A DNA stretch of 64,000 nt, from the NCBI RefSeq assembly GCF_963675305.1, contig NZ_OY776147.1, forward strand, positions 2,046,001-2,110,000, read 5' to 3'. The notes under the pieces were generated by a model. That model was not told where the DNA came from. It did no database searches and saw only the letters and a list, made by a program, of their open reading frames with translations. This DNA comes from an uncultured Hyphomonas sp. (GTDB lineage Bacteria > Pseudomonadota > Alphaproteobacteria > Caulobacterales > Hyphomonadaceae). The position numbers and the translations under genes are program-made. Every line of letters begins with the position of its first letter. Within the stretch, counting starts at the first letter, position 1. Shown here one piece after another: positions 44,354 through 54,933 of the stretch.

Positions 44354-45834
44354 CGCTCTCGCACCGGACGATCGGCCTCATCCTCGGGATTGTTCTTCCG
44401 GCGCTCATGCTTCTCGCAGGCCCGCCCGCTGGCCTGTCCTGGCCAGCCTGGCTGACCGGCTGCCTGCTTGTCCTGATGGCGACCTGGTGGGCGACCGAAG
44501 CCATCCCGATTCCGGCAACCTCCCTGCTGCCGCTGATCGTACTGCCATTTGGTGCAGCGATCATTGGCCATGGCGAACACGCCGATGCTGTGGGCGTGGC
44601 CGCGCTGTCGCCCCGCGCCATCAGCAGCAGCTACATGGATCCGATCGTCCTCCTGCTGCTTGGCGGGTTCATCATCGCGCTGGGGGTTGAGCGCTGGCAC
44701 CTGCACAAGCGCATCGCCCTCAATATCGTCGACCGGGTCGGCACCTCGCCCAAGGCCCTGATCTTCGGTTTCATGCTGGCCACGGCCGTCCTGTCGATGT
44801 GGATCTCGAATACGGCGACGTCGCTGATGATGGTGCCCATCGCCATTTCTGCAGCCGCGGCCCTGCAGGACAAGGAAGGCAAGTTCACGACCGCCATCCT
44901 GCTCGGTGTCTGCTATTCCGCCTCCATTGGCGGCGTGGCGACGCCGATCGGAACGCCCACCAACCTGATCGCGCTGAAATGGCTGCAGGAAGAGACGGGC
45001 GAAGGCATTGGCTTCGGCCAGTGGATGTCGTTTGGCATCCCGACTGCCACGCTCCTCATTCCAGCCGCCTGGTGGGCCGTGACCCGCGGCCTGCCAAAAT
45101 ACCAGCATGGCGAGTCGATGGCGGCCTCGGTGCACCACGACCTGCTTGAGCTCGGCCCGATCAAGACGCCGGAACAGCGCATCGCCATCGTGTTTGGCAT
45201 CATTGCGGCAATGTGGGTGCTGCGCCTGCCGGTCACCAAACTGCTGACCTCGATGGGCTATCCCCTGCTCGAAGCCTATGGCGGACAGACCGACATGATG
45301 ATCGCCCTGTTCGGCGCTGTGCTCGTCTTTCTCGTGCCCGCAGGCGGGGAGGAACGCCGCGCCCTGATGACCTGGGAGGAAGCGGTCAAACTGCCCTGGG
45401 GCGTCATTGTCCTCTTCGGCGGCGGCATCTCGCTCGGCAAGGCGATGCACGCCACCGGCCTGTCCGACTGGATCGGCACGCAGATGCAGATGCTAAGCAT
45501 CTTCCCGCCGCTGGTGATCGTGGCGATCATGGTGCTTCTGGTGATTTTCCTGACAGAGGTGACATCGAACGTGGCGACCATGACGACCCTGTCGCCGATC
45601 ATCGGATCGCTCGCCATCGCCGTGGGCGCTGCGCCGCAATCCCTGTTTGCCCCGGCTGCGGTCGCGGCCAGCTGTGCCTTCATGCTGCCGGTGGCAACGG
45701 CTCCCAATGCCGTGATCTATGCGACCGGCAAGGTACCGATCAGCGAGATGATCAAGCAGGGCTTCCGTATCAACCTGATGGGCGTCGTGATCATCACGAT
45801 CGTCGGCTTCTGGATCGCGCCAGCGGTGCTCTAG
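44350..45834 (+). CDS. DASS-family (SLC13-like) anion:sodium symporter
   Basis: 494 residues, about 12 transmembrane segments. Both SNT motifs of the DASS family are visible: ISNTATSLM near residue 155 and TSNVATMTT near 402. Family members carry succinate, citrate or sulfate. Because the gene is the last of a sulfur amino-acid operon with 4-base coupling, sulfate or an organic sulfur anion is a plausible substrate, but dicarboxylates cannot be excluded. Its TAG overlaps the stop of a convergent lipoprotein gene in the sequence CTAG. Confidence 0.88.
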   Translation: MTLSHRTIGLILGIVLPALMLLAGPPAGLSWPAWLTGCLLVLMATWWATEAIPIPATSLLPLIVLPFGAAIIGHGEHADAVGVAALSPRAISSSYMDPIVLLLLGGFIIALGVERWHLHKRIALNIVDRVGTSPKALIFGFMLATAVLSMWISNTATSLMMVPIAISAAAALQDKEGKFTTAILLGVCYSASIGGVATPIGTPTNLIALKWLQEETGEGIGFGQWMSFGIPTATLLIPAAWWAVTRGLPKYQHGESMAASVHHDLLELGPIKTPEQRIAIVFGIIAAMWVLRLPVTKLLTSMGYPLLEAYGGQTDMMIALFGAVLVFLVPAGGEERRALMTWEEAVKLPWGVIVLFGGGISLGKAMHATGLSDWIGTQMQMLSIFPPLVIVAIMVLLVIFLTEVTSNVATMTTLSPIIGSLAIAVGAAPQSLFAPAAVAASCAFMLPVATAPNAVIYATGKVPISEMIKQGFRINLMGVVIITIVGFWIAPAVL

Positions 45835-46220
45835 TCGTGATGTCCGCGCCGTGACGGGAGTTCATCCAGTGACGGCTCACGCAGCCAGCAATCGCACTCG
45901 CCATCATACTGATAGGCTTCGCCATAGTCATTGACCCGGACAGGCGGCGTAACCGGCACATAGGCCACAGGCGCCATATCATAGGCGTCAGCGTAGCGGT
46001 CCGCGAAGCCATCTCCCGTGTCGTCGCACACGAGATAGCCATCGACATTGTAGTCGCAGCCAAAGCTCGGCACGGCGGTCAGCGTGACGGCCATCTCGTC
46101 AGATGCCTGCGCCATCGCATCGGCAAACATCGCCATGTCTTCGCTGGTGCACCCCGCCAGGACAATCAGCCCCGTCCCGGCGAAGGCCGCACCGGCCAGT
46201 TTCAGCCGCCTTGCGTGCAT
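45831..46220 (-). CDS. Small lipoprotein with EF-hand-like loops
   Basis: 129 residues with a signal peptide and lipobox VLAGC (Cys24). The mature part has two consecutive acidic loops, DYNVDGYLVCDD and DDTGDGFADRYA, that fit the spacing of calcium-binding EF-hand or dockerin-type loops (D-x-N/T-x-D-G). A CDC motif near residue 109 follows. The longer frame to 46319 is rejected because AAGGGGAC stands before the ATG at 46220. Function unknown. Confidence 0.72.
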   Translation of the reverse strand: MHARRLKLAGAAFAGTGLIVLAGCTSEDMAMFADAMAQASDEMAVTLTAVPSFGCDYNVDGYLVCDDTGDGFADRYADAYDMAPVAYVPVTPPVRVNDYGEAYQYDGECDCWLREPSLDELPSRRGHHD

Positions 46221-46293
46221 CGTGTCCCCTTCCAGCCAATTCACCTGCGATAACAAAGCATTGTAATTGAACGAGGGATGAACAGCAACGTGA

Positions 46294-47316
<1,023 letters not shown>

Positions 47317-47320
47317 CTGT

Positions 47321-47338
47321 CTCTCCCTTTTGGGAGAG
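47321..47338 (-). promoter_or_regulatory. Hairpin that covers the ribosome binding site of the reductase gene
   Basis: In the minus-strand transcript a perfect 7-bp stem (CTCTCCC/GGGAGAG) with an AAAA loop contains the GGGAGAG Shine-Dalgarno sequence of the gene starting at 47316, four bases before the ATG. Such a hairpin could limit or regulate translation; this is inferred from sequence only. Confidence 0.5.
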
Positions 47339-47355
47339 GCTAGAGCCTTGCGGCG

Positions 47356-47784
47356 TCAGCGCAAGACTTCCCGGCGCGACAACCACCGGGCATAGAGTGC
47401 CAGCAGCGCGATGATCACAAGAATGACCAGTGACATCATCATCTGGCCCTCCATGGTCGGCGCATCCTTGTCGGTCATGCTCCGGCCCATGCTGATCAGC
47501 GCGGCCAGAAAGGATGCGGCGAACAGCGGATAGGCGAATTTCCGGCGCAACAACAAAGCAATGCTGCCCAAAAGACTGCCGAAGACGCCGATGGCCCAGA
47601 TCGCCCAGACCCAGACCGGCATATCCATCCAATAGTCACGAAGCTCCTGCGGATATGACGCCAGATAGTCGGCATTGTTGGTGGCCGTCATGGTGAAGTC
47701 GAAACAGCCGAACGCATTCCACAGCAGGCTAAGGCCGCCAACGACCCACAAATGCCACGGTGCCTTGATGATTGATCCGCTCAT
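47356..47784 (-). CDS. Small four-helix membrane protein of unknown function
   Basis: 142 residues with four hydrophobic segments (about 10-28, 56-78, 83-100, 113-132). The N-terminus KAPWHLWVVGGLSLLWNAFG is typical of short alphaproteobacterial membrane proteins with no proven role. ATG at 47784, no cleavable signal. It precedes the reductase gene and may be cotranscribed with it. Confidence 0.75.
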   Translation of the reverse strand: MSGSIIKAPWHLWVVGGLSLLWNAFGCFDFTMTATNNADYLASYPQELRDYWMDMPVWVWAIWAIGVFGSLLGSIALLLRRKFAYPLFAASFLAALISMGRSMTDKDAPTMEGQMMMSLVILVIIALLALYARWLSRREVLR

Positions 47785-47923
47785 AAATTGCCCTCCCCGG
47801 CACGTTTTCCGGAAAGCTTACCCTAGGGAACTTAATCCACAAGCAGAATCGTTCTCCGGTTTTCCGGCGGGTGACGCGCCTCGCTCTGGCGGCTAAACCA
47901 ACGGCAACAAAGGATTCCCGCCC

Positions 47924-50713
47924 ATGGCCACCGCCCCCGTCACCAAGGACAGCCACCTCTATCTGGTCGATGCCAGCGCCTACATCTTCCGGGCGTTCCA
48001 CGCATTGCCGCCGCTGACGCGCGCGTCCGACGGCCTGCCCATCGGCGCCGTGAGCGGCTTCTGCAACATGCTGTTCAAGCTGCTGGAAGACCTGAAGGGC
48101 GATGACCGCCCGACCCATTTTGCCTGCATCTTTGACGCTTCGTCCCACACATTCCGGAACGAGCTGTACGACCAGTACAAGGCGAACCGCGATGAGCCGC
48201 CGGAAGAACTGCGCCCGCAATTCCCGCTCGTACGCAGGGCTGCAGAAGCCTTCGCCGCCCACGCCATCGAGATGGAAGGCTTCGAAGCCGACGACCTGAT
48301 TGCCACCTATGCCCGCCAGGCCGAAGCCAAGGGCGCGCGCGTCACCATCGTGTCCTCCGACAAGGATCTGATGCAGCTGGTCACTGACAAGATCGTCATG
48401 CTCGACACGATGAAGAACAAGGCGATGGGCCGGGACGAAGTCTTCGAGAAATTCGGCGTCGGCCCCGAGAAAGTGGTCGATGTCCAGTCGCTCGCCGGCG
48501 ACAGCGTGGACAATGTGCCCGGCGCCCCTGGCATCGGCGTGAAGACGGCGGCCACGCTGCTCGGCGAATATGGCGATCTCGACACGCTGCTGGCGCGCGC
48601 CGAGGAAATCAAACAGCCCAAACGCCGCGAGACGCTGATCAATTTCGCCGACCAGATCCGCCTCTCCCGCGATCTCGTGACCCTGAAGGACGACGTCCCG
48701 CTGGAGATATCTCTGGAAGACCTCGCCGTCCAGGACCCGGAACCGGAGACCCTGCTTGGCTTCCTTGAGGAAATGGAGTTCAAGACCATCACCCGCCGCG
48801 TGCGCGAGATGATGGAAAAGGAAGGCGCGCTGGAGGCTGCTCCGCCTGCGGAAGACCCGATCGACCGGTCGAAATATGCTTGCGTGCGCGACTTCAAGGA
48901 GCTGGAAGACTGGATCGCCCGCGCGGAAAAACAGGGCTATGTCGCCGTCGACACGGAGACCGACAGCCTCGACTCCGTAACCGCAAATCTTGTCGGCGTA
49001 TCGCTGGCGCTCGCCCCGAACGAAGCCTGCTACATCCCGCTCGCGCACGTCGATCCGAACGATAACGGCGATGGCGACATGTTCGGTGCCGACCCGCCGC
49101 GGCAGGTGCGGATGAAGGATGCCATCAAGGCGCTGAAGCCTCTGCTGGAGGATGATGCTGTCCTGAAGATCGGGCAGAACATCAAGTATGACCTGAACAT
49201 CTTCGCCCAGCACGGCATCCAGGTTGCGCCGATCGATGACACAATGCTGCTGTCCTATGTGCTGAATGCCGGCAAGCACAGTCACGGCATGGACCTGTTG
49301 TCGGAAAAATATCTCGGCCACGTGCCGCTTTCCTACAAGGATGTTGCCGGCACGGGGAAATCGCAGGTGACGTTCGACCGGGTCGCGCTGGACAAGGCGA
49401 CCGAATACGCCGCCGAGGATGCCGACGTGACGCTGCGCCTGTGGCAGACCTTCAAACCCCTTCTGCATACGGAAAAGGTCACCACGGTTTACGAAACCGA
49501 GGAACGCCCGCTGGTGCCTGTGCTCGCCGCCATGGAGCGCGAGGGCATCAAGGTGGACCGGGACAAGCTCTCCCGCCTCTCCTCCGACTTCTCCCAGCGC
49601 ATGGCCGCGCTGGAGGCCGAGGCCTACGAACAGGCCGGAGAAGAGTTCAAGATTTCGAGCCCCAAACAGCTGGGCGAAATCCTGTTCGACAAGATGGGCA
49701 TCGAAGGCGGCAAGAAGACCAAGACCGGCGCCTGGGTGACGGATGCCGATGTGCTGGAAGGCCTCGCCGCCGAAGGCCACGAACTGCCCCGCACGATTGT
49801 CGACTGGCGGACGCTGTCAAAGCTCCGCTCGACCTATACCGAAGCGCTGCAGGCCGCGATCAACAAGGAGACCGGCCGCGTTCACACCAGCTTCTCCATG
49901 GCCGTCGCCCAGACCGGGCGCCTCTCGTCTTCGGACCCGAACCTGCAGAACATCCCGGTGCGGACGGACGAAGGCCGCAAGATCCGCGAGGCCTTCATCG
50001 CGGATGAGGGTAATGTGCTGGTCAGCGCGGACTACAGCCAGATCGAGCTGCGCGTGCTGGCGCACATGGCCGACATCGATGCGCTGAAATCCGCCTTCAA
50101 GGATGGCCTCGACATTCACGCGATGACGGCGAGTGAAATGTTCGGCGTGCCCATCGAGGGCATGGACCCGATGGTGCGCCGTCAGGCCAAGGCGATCAAT
50201 TTCGGCATCATCTATGGCATTTCCGGCTTCGGTCTCGCGCGCCAGCTCAGCATCCCGCAGTCTGAAGCAGCGGACTATATCAAGACCTACTTCAAGCGCT
50301 TTCCCGGCATCCGCGCCTATATGGACGAGACCAAGGCCTTCGCGAAGGAGCATGGCTTTGTGCAGACCGCCTTCGGCCGGAAAGTGCACCTCGCCGGGAT
50401 CAAGTCGAAAGGGCCGCAGAAGGCTTTTGCGGAGCGCCAGGCCATCAATGCCCCCATTCAGGGCTCTGCCGCCGACATCATCAAACGGGCCATGATCCGC
50501 ATGCCGGAGGCCCTGGCGAAGGCGAAGCTGAAAGCCCGGATGCTGCTGCAGGTGCACGACGAACTCGTTTTCGAGTGTCCCGAAGGGGAAGCGGAAAAGC
50601 TGATCCAGGTGGCAAAAGAGACCATGCAGTCGGCCGCCAGCCCTGCAATGGAGTTGTCAGTCCCGCTAGAAGTTGACGCCCGCGCGGCCGGCAACTGGGC
50701 GGATGCCCACTAG
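47924..50713 (+). CDS. polA: DNA polymerase I
   Basis: 929 residues: N-terminal 5'-3' exonuclease domain (1-290, SSDKDLMQL and GDSVDNVPG), 3'-5' proofreading domain with intact exonuclease motifs (VDTETDSLD near 342, GQNIKYDLNIF, YAAEDADVTL) and polymerase domain with motifs A (DYSQIELR), B (RRQAKAINFGIIYG) and C (QVHDELVF). All catalytic residues are present. Repair and Okazaki-fragment processing enzyme. The ATG at 47924 is preceded by an AAGGA site. Confidence 0.97.
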   Translation: MATAPVTKDSHLYLVDASAYIFRAFHALPPLTRASDGLPIGAVSGFCNMLFKLLEDLKGDDRPTHFACIFDASSHTFRNELYDQYKANRDEPPEELRPQFPLVRRAAEAFAAHAIEMEGFEADDLIATYARQAEAKGARVTIVSSDKDLMQLVTDKIVMLDTMKNKAMGRDEVFEKFGVGPEKVVDVQSLAGDSVDNVPGAPGIGVKTAATLLGEYGDLDTLLARAEEIKQPKRRETLINFADQIRLSRDLVTLKDDVPLEISLEDLAVQDPEPETLLGFLEEMEFKTITRRVREMMEKEGALEAAPPAEDPIDRSKYACVRDFKELEDWIARAEKQGYVAVDTETDSLDSVTANLVGVSLALAPNEACYIPLAHVDPNDNGDGDMFGADPPRQVRMKDAIKALKPLLEDDAVLKIGQNIKYDLNIFAQHGIQVAPIDDTMLLSYVLNAGKHSHGMDLLSEKYLGHVPLSYKDVAGTGKSQVTFDRVALDKATEYAAEDADVTLRLWQTFKPLLHTEKVTTVYETEERPLVPVLAAMEREGIKVDRDKLSRLSSDFSQRMAALEAEAYEQAGEEFKISSPKQLGEILFDKMGIEGGKKTKTGAWVTDADVLEGLAAEGHELPRTIVDWRTLSKLRSTYTEALQAAINKETGRVHTSFSMAVAQTGRLSSSDPNLQNIPVRTDEGRKIREAFIADEGNVLVSADYSQIELRVLAHMADIDALKSAFKDGLDIHAMTASEMFGVPIEGMDPMVRRQAKAINFGIIYGISGFGLARQLSIPQSEAADYIKTYFKRFPGIRAYMDETKAFAKEHGFVQTAFGRKVHLAGIKSKGPQKAFAERQAINAPIQGSAADIIKRAMIRMPEALAKAKLKARMLLQVHDELVFECPEGEAEKLIQVAKETMQSAASPAMELSVPLEVDARAAGNWADAH

Positions 50714-50864
50714 CTTGCCCATTGGGCTGTCTGCTTCTTCGGCGCCGGTGCTGCGCGGAAAGGCATACAAATTTGCAATGTTGCCAGACGCAGTTGTCAC
50801 ATTTGCGTGAGCGATTCGGCCTGCTAGCTATGCGGAATTGCGAAACGCAGACCGAGGCAGGCTT

Positions 50865-51911
50865 ATGCCCTTTTCTACCGCCGTCGCCAGCTGTCCCTTC
50901 AAAATTGGCCACACGCCCCTGACCGCCTACCAGGTCAAGATCGGCAATCTCACGCATGAATTGCTGGTGAAGGAAGAGCGCTGCAACGAATTCGGCTCCG
51001 TCAAGGACCGCGTGGCCTGGTACATCCTGTCGAAGACGATCGAGAAGATTGGCCCGGTCAAATCCGTGGTCGACGCCTCCTCCGGTAATTACGGCAACGC
51101 GCTCGCCTGCATCTGCCAGCGGCTGGGCATCGGCGCGACCATCGTGTCGTCGGCCTCGATCAGCGCCCACAATGCCGCCCAGATCAAAGCAGCCGGCGCC
51201 CGCCTCGTGATTGCGGAGCCGAAGCCGGGCGAAACCGCCAATGCCGCCCGCATGCGCCTCGCCGGGGAAATTGCCGCGCAGGACGGCTCTGTCTTCCTTG
51301 ACCAGTATTCCAACACGCTGAACCCGGCCTCCCACCAGAACTGGACGGCCCCGGAACTGTTCGCCGATGGCCCGTTCGATGCGGTGTTCATGACCTCATC
51401 CTCCGGCGGCACGTCACGCGGCTTTGCCGACTATCTGAAGGCCCATCCGGGCAAGACCCAGCTTTGCCTGGTGGAGCCGGAAAGCTCCTGCGCCTTCCTC
51501 GACAGTCCGTCGGGCTGCACCGACAAGCTGAAAATCCCCGCCTTCGGCAGCCAGCGGCGTTCCTCCTTCGCCGGCATGAAGCCCGATCCGGGCATGATCC
51601 GCATGGACGAGGCCGCCACGCTTGCCGCCTTCACCCTGCTGCACGAGCGCCAGCTGTCCAAGGTTGGCCTGTCCAGCACCGGCGTCATCCTTGGCGCGCT
51701 GGACTGGCTGGCCCGGCAGGACAAGCCGGCGCGCGTCGCCTGTATCTGCGCCGATGGCGACGAACGCTATCTGGATGAGATCCAGTCCCGGTACATCCCT
51801 TCGGTGGGCCAGGCTGCCTATGAGGCCGCCCTCCAGCGCCTCGCCCCTGTGATGGCCAGCATTCAGTGCCTGGGCCCGGTCAACGCCGACGCAAAAGCCG
51901 CCGCGCACTAG
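50865..51911 (+). CDS. PLP-dependent beta-substitution enzyme, SbnA/cysteine-synthase-like
   Basis: 348 residues of fold type II. PLP lysine is Lys47 in FGSVKDRVAWY; SSGNYGNALA binds the phosphate. The C-terminal DGDERYLDEI and FLDQYSNTLNPASH recall SbnA, which makes N-(2-amino-2-carboxyethyl)-glutamate in siderophore synthesis, more than CysK. No sbnB or siderophore genes adjoin it. It lies between polA and ilvD, so the context does not reveal the substrate. A cysteine or cystathionine synthase-like reaction remains possible. ATG at 50865, GAGG upstream. Confidence 0.78.
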   Translation: MPFSTAVASCPFKIGHTPLTAYQVKIGNLTHELLVKEERCNEFGSVKDRVAWYILSKTIEKIGPVKSVVDASSGNYGNALACICQRLGIGATIVSSASISAHNAAQIKAAGARLVIAEPKPGETANAARMRLAGEIAAQDGSVFLDQYSNTLNPASHQNWTAPELFADGPFDAVFMTSSSGGTSRGFADYLKAHPGKTQLCLVEPESSCAFLDSPSGCTDKLKIPAFGSQRRSSFAGMKPDPGMIRMDEAATLAAFTLLHERQLSKVGLSSTGVILGALDWLARQDKPARVACICADGDERYLDEIQSRYIPSVGQAAYEAALQRLAPVMASIQCLGPVNADAKAAAH

Positions 51912-51982
51912 CGCTACCGCCCCGCCCGGCAACAGATGGGGGCTGGCCGTTCCCCCTTCGTCATGATTGATAATCGCCCGCC

Positions 51983-52002
51983 CGGCAGGTAATTCCCTGC
52001 CG
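51983..52002 (+). promoter_or_regulatory. Leader hairpin before ilvD
   Basis: A 7-bp stem (CGGCAGG/CCTGCCG, 6-base loop) lies 22 bases before the ilvD start. A second GC hairpin (GGGGG/CCCCC) lies upstream near 51935-51955. No T run follows either. They may be structural parts of the ilvD leader, or incidental. Confidence 0.3.
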
Positions 52003-52024
52003 AACACCGCAAAAGAGGCACAAA

Positions 52025-53869
52025 GTGGCAATACTCTACCGTTCCCGCACGTCGACCCACGGCCGCAACATGGCCGGCGCCCGCGGCCTGTGGCGCGCGA
52101 CAGGCATGAAAGACAGCGATTTCGGCAAACCGATCATCGCGGTGGTGAACTCCTTTACCCAGTTCGTGCCCGGCCATGTGCACCTGAAGGATCTCGGCCA
52201 GATGGTCGCCAGCGAGATCGTCGCCGCCGGCGGTGTGGCCAAGGAATTCAACACGATCGCGGTCGATGACGGCATCGCGATGGGCCATGACGGCATGCTG
52301 TACTCGCTGCCGAGCCGCGAAGTCATCGCCGACAGCGTGGAATACATGGTCAACGCCCATTGCGCCGATGCGATGGTCTGTATCTCCAATTGCGACAAGA
52401 TCACGCCCGGCATGATGATGGCGGCGCTGCGCCTGGACATCCCGGTCGTCTTCATTTCCGGCGGCCCGATGGAGGCCGGCAAGGTCAACATCGACGGCGA
52501 GCTGAAAGCCGTCGACCTGATCGACGCCATGATCGAAGCGGCAAACCCGGAACGGACCGACGCCGAAGTGCTGGCCTATGAAGAAGCCGCCTGCCCGACC
52601 TGCGGCTCCTGCTCCGGCATGTTCACGGCGAACTCGATGAACTGCCTTGCCGAAGCCATGGGCCTCGGCCTGCCGGGCAATGGCTCGACGCTGGCCACCC
52701 ATGCCGACCGCGAAGGCCTATTCCGCCGCGCCGGCCAGCGCATCGTGGAGCTGGCCAAGATCTATTACGAGGACGGCGACAAATCCGTCTCTGCGCGCGG
52801 CATCGCCACCAAGGCGGCGTTCGAGAATGCCATGACGCTGGACATCGCCATGGGCGGCTCCACCAACACGATCCTCCACCTTCTGGCCATCGCCCGCGAA
52901 GGCGAGGTGGACTTCACGCTGGACGATATCGACCGGCTCAGCCGCTCGACGCCCTGCCTCTGCAAGGTCGCCCCGGCGGTTGCCAACGTCCATATGGAAG
53001 ACGTTCACCGCGCCGGCGGCATCTTCGGCATCCTCGGAGAACTGGACCGTGCCGGGAAACTCGACACGTCCGTGCGCACCATTCATTCCGACACGCTGGG
53101 CGAGGCGATCACCAAATGGGACATCACCGTCACCAATGATCCGGCGGCGCAGGAACTGTTCCTGGCCGCGCCGGGCGGCGTGCGCACGACCGAGGCTTTC
53201 AGCCAGTCGCGCCGCTACAAGGAACTCGACACCGACCGGGAGAAAGGCGTCATCCGCTCGGCTGAGCATGCCTTCTCACAGGATGGCGGCCTGGCCGTCC
53301 TGTTCGGCAATCTGGCGGAACAGGGCTGCGTGGTGAAAACCGCGGGCGTCGACGACTCGATCCTCAAATTCTCCGGCCCGGCCGTCGTCTGTGACAGCCA
53401 GGAAGACGCCTGCAAGCGCATCCTGAACAAGGGCGTGAAAGCGGGCGATGTGGTCATCATCCGCCATGAAGGCCCGCGCGGCGGCCCCGGCATGCAGGAG
53501 ATGCTCTACCCGACCTCTTACCTGAAATCGATGAAACTGGGCAAAGCCTGCGCCCTGATCACCGATGGGCGTTTCTCCGGCGGCACCTCCGGCCTTTCCA
53601 TCGGCCATGTCAGCCCGGAAGCCGCTGAAGGCGGCCTGATCGGCCTGATCGAGGAAGGCGACATCATCGAGATCGACATCCCGAACCGCACCATCCACGC
53701 AAAGCTGACGGACGAGGAAATCGCGTCCCGCCGCGCCGCAATGGAAGCCAAGGGCGACAAGGCCTGGAAACCGGCAGAGGAACGTCCCCGCAAGGTGAGC
53801 CGTGCCCTGAAGGTCTACGCAGCCCATGTCGGCAACGCCTCGCAAGGCGCCGTGCGGCTGGATCCGTAA
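52025..53869 (+). CDS. ilvD: Dihydroxy-acid dehydratase
   Basis: Iron-sulfur enzyme of branched-chain amino-acid synthesis that dehydrates 2,3-dihydroxy acids to 2-keto acids. 614 residues, very close to E. coli IlvD in the N-terminus (THGRNMAGARGLWRATGM). The cluster cysteines appear in SNCDKIT (Cys123) and CPTCGSCSGM. GTG start at 52025 follows AAGAGG. The C-terminal part FSGGTSGLSIGHVSPEA carries the catalytic serine region. Confidence 0.96.
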   Translation: MAILYRSRTSTHGRNMAGARGLWRATGMKDSDFGKPIIAVVNSFTQFVPGHVHLKDLGQMVASEIVAAGGVAKEFNTIAVDDGIAMGHDGMLYSLPSREVIADSVEYMVNAHCADAMVCISNCDKITPGMMMAALRLDIPVVFISGGPMEAGKVNIDGELKAVDLIDAMIEAANPERTDAEVLAYEEAACPTCGSCSGMFTANSMNCLAEAMGLGLPGNGSTLATHADREGLFRRAGQRIVELAKIYYEDGDKSVSARGIATKAAFENAMTLDIAMGGSTNTILHLLAIAREGEVDFTLDDIDRLSRSTPCLCKVAPAVANVHMEDVHRAGGIFGILGELDRAGKLDTSVRTIHSDTLGEAITKWDITVTNDPAAQELFLAAPGGVRTTEAFSQSRRYKELDTDREKGVIRSAEHAFSQDGGLAVLFGNLAEQGCVVKTAGVDDSILKFSGPAVVCDSQEDACKRILNKGVKAGDVVIIRHEGPRGGPGMQEMLYPTSYLKSMKLGKACALITDGRFSGGTSGLSIGHVSPEAAEGGLIGLIEEGDIIEIDIPNRTIHAKLTDEEIASRRAAMEAKGDKAWKPAEERPRKVSRALKVYAAHVGNASQGAVRLDP

Positions 53870-53950
53870 GGGCAGCAAGCCGCAATACCGAAAAGTTGAC
53901 AACAGCACCGCCCTGCTGCTGGAGTAGCAGGATAGCTGGAGGGGTAATCC

Positions 53951-54859
53951 GTGCTCAAGAAAATGATGATTATCGCCTTGATGGCGAGTGTTTCCGCCTG
54001 CGCCTCAACCTACAGGGTGCCCCGTGAAGAAGCGCCGCCTGAATGGCGGGAAGATGGGAAGCCGATAGGCTTTATGCCGATCGAAGGATCCGCGAAATCT
54101 TTCCCGGGAAACCACAAGGAACGCGGCGTGATCATGGAGTTTGCGGTCGAGAATGAGCGGACCGCCATTATCACCAATACGCTCGAATGGACGGGCCCGT
54201 TTGGCGGCTCGAACATCATTCCGGCAGGGTCCCCTGCCTATGCCCGCCAGTTCAGTTTGCGGATGTCGTCCAATTATGGCTCCTATTTTGGTAAAGACAT
54301 GAACGCATACAACAACCCGATTGAATGGTGTGTGCCGAGGTTCGACAAAGGCGACGCAGTTTGCATCTTCTGGGAAGGAACAGACAGGGCACGCTACATC
54401 GACACATCCGGAGGCACACCTCTGAACGCATCGCCCACATCCCCTTCCGGGATGGTCGGCCCGATGCCACAGGTCCAGGAACAGGCCGTTGACTTCGGCC
54501 ATCAAATGAAAATTCAGGTGATTGTCGACACGTTCCGCTCCAACCGGATCACTGTTGCCACCCGGATCTCTGAAGGCGATGACTGGTCTTCTCTGGGGCG
54601 CACCAAGGTGATGTTCGATGAGGGGGATACGGTCACCCTCAAACGCTTCGACGGCGAGTTCAAACTGACAGCCCATCGCGCCGGCAATGGTGAAATCACG
54701 GATGTCGATGTTGAGGTGATCAAGGAACCAAAGGCGGGCCGGCTGCAGACTTTCAAGGATGTGCTGGAAATGTTCATGGCACTGAAAGCTGCAGAGGCAG
54801 CGAAAGCCGCCGAAGACACTGATGAATCTGACACTGAAAGCTCCCCTGAAGAAGACTGA
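53951..54859 (+). CDS. Lipoprotein of unknown function
   Basis: 302 residues from a GTG with a strong GGAGGGG site. Signal peptide MLKKMMIIALMASVSAC with lipobox VSAC (Cys17). The mature part is beta-rich with two cysteines near 126-137 and ends in an Ala/Glu/Asp-rich, probably disordered tail (ESSPEED). No family recognised. It follows ilvD by 81 bases. Confidence 0.8.
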   Translation: MLKKMMIIALMASVSACASTYRVPREEAPPEWREDGKPIGFMPIEGSAKSFPGNHKERGVIMEFAVENERTAIITNTLEWTGPFGGSNIIPAGSPAYARQFSLRMSSNYGSYFGKDMNAYNNPIEWCVPRFDKGDAVCIFWEGTDRARYIDTSGGTPLNASPTSPSGMVGPMPQVQEQAVDFGHQMKIQVIVDTFRSNRITVATRISEGDDWSSLGRTKVMFDEGDTVTLKRFDGEFKLTAHRAGNGEITDVDVEVIKEPKAGRLQTFKDVLEMFMALKAAEAAKAAEDTDESDTESSPEED

Positions 54860-54933
54860 CGGAGACTTCCAGCACAAGCGACGCCCGTGAAGGCGCTTTG
54901 TGTGTGGGCTGAGTTTTGAGATCAGGGCCGGGT

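Noticed and set aside
47729..49780. Minus-strand frame of 683 codons opposite polA
   Set aside because: Antisense shadow; no domain recognised and polA is intact.
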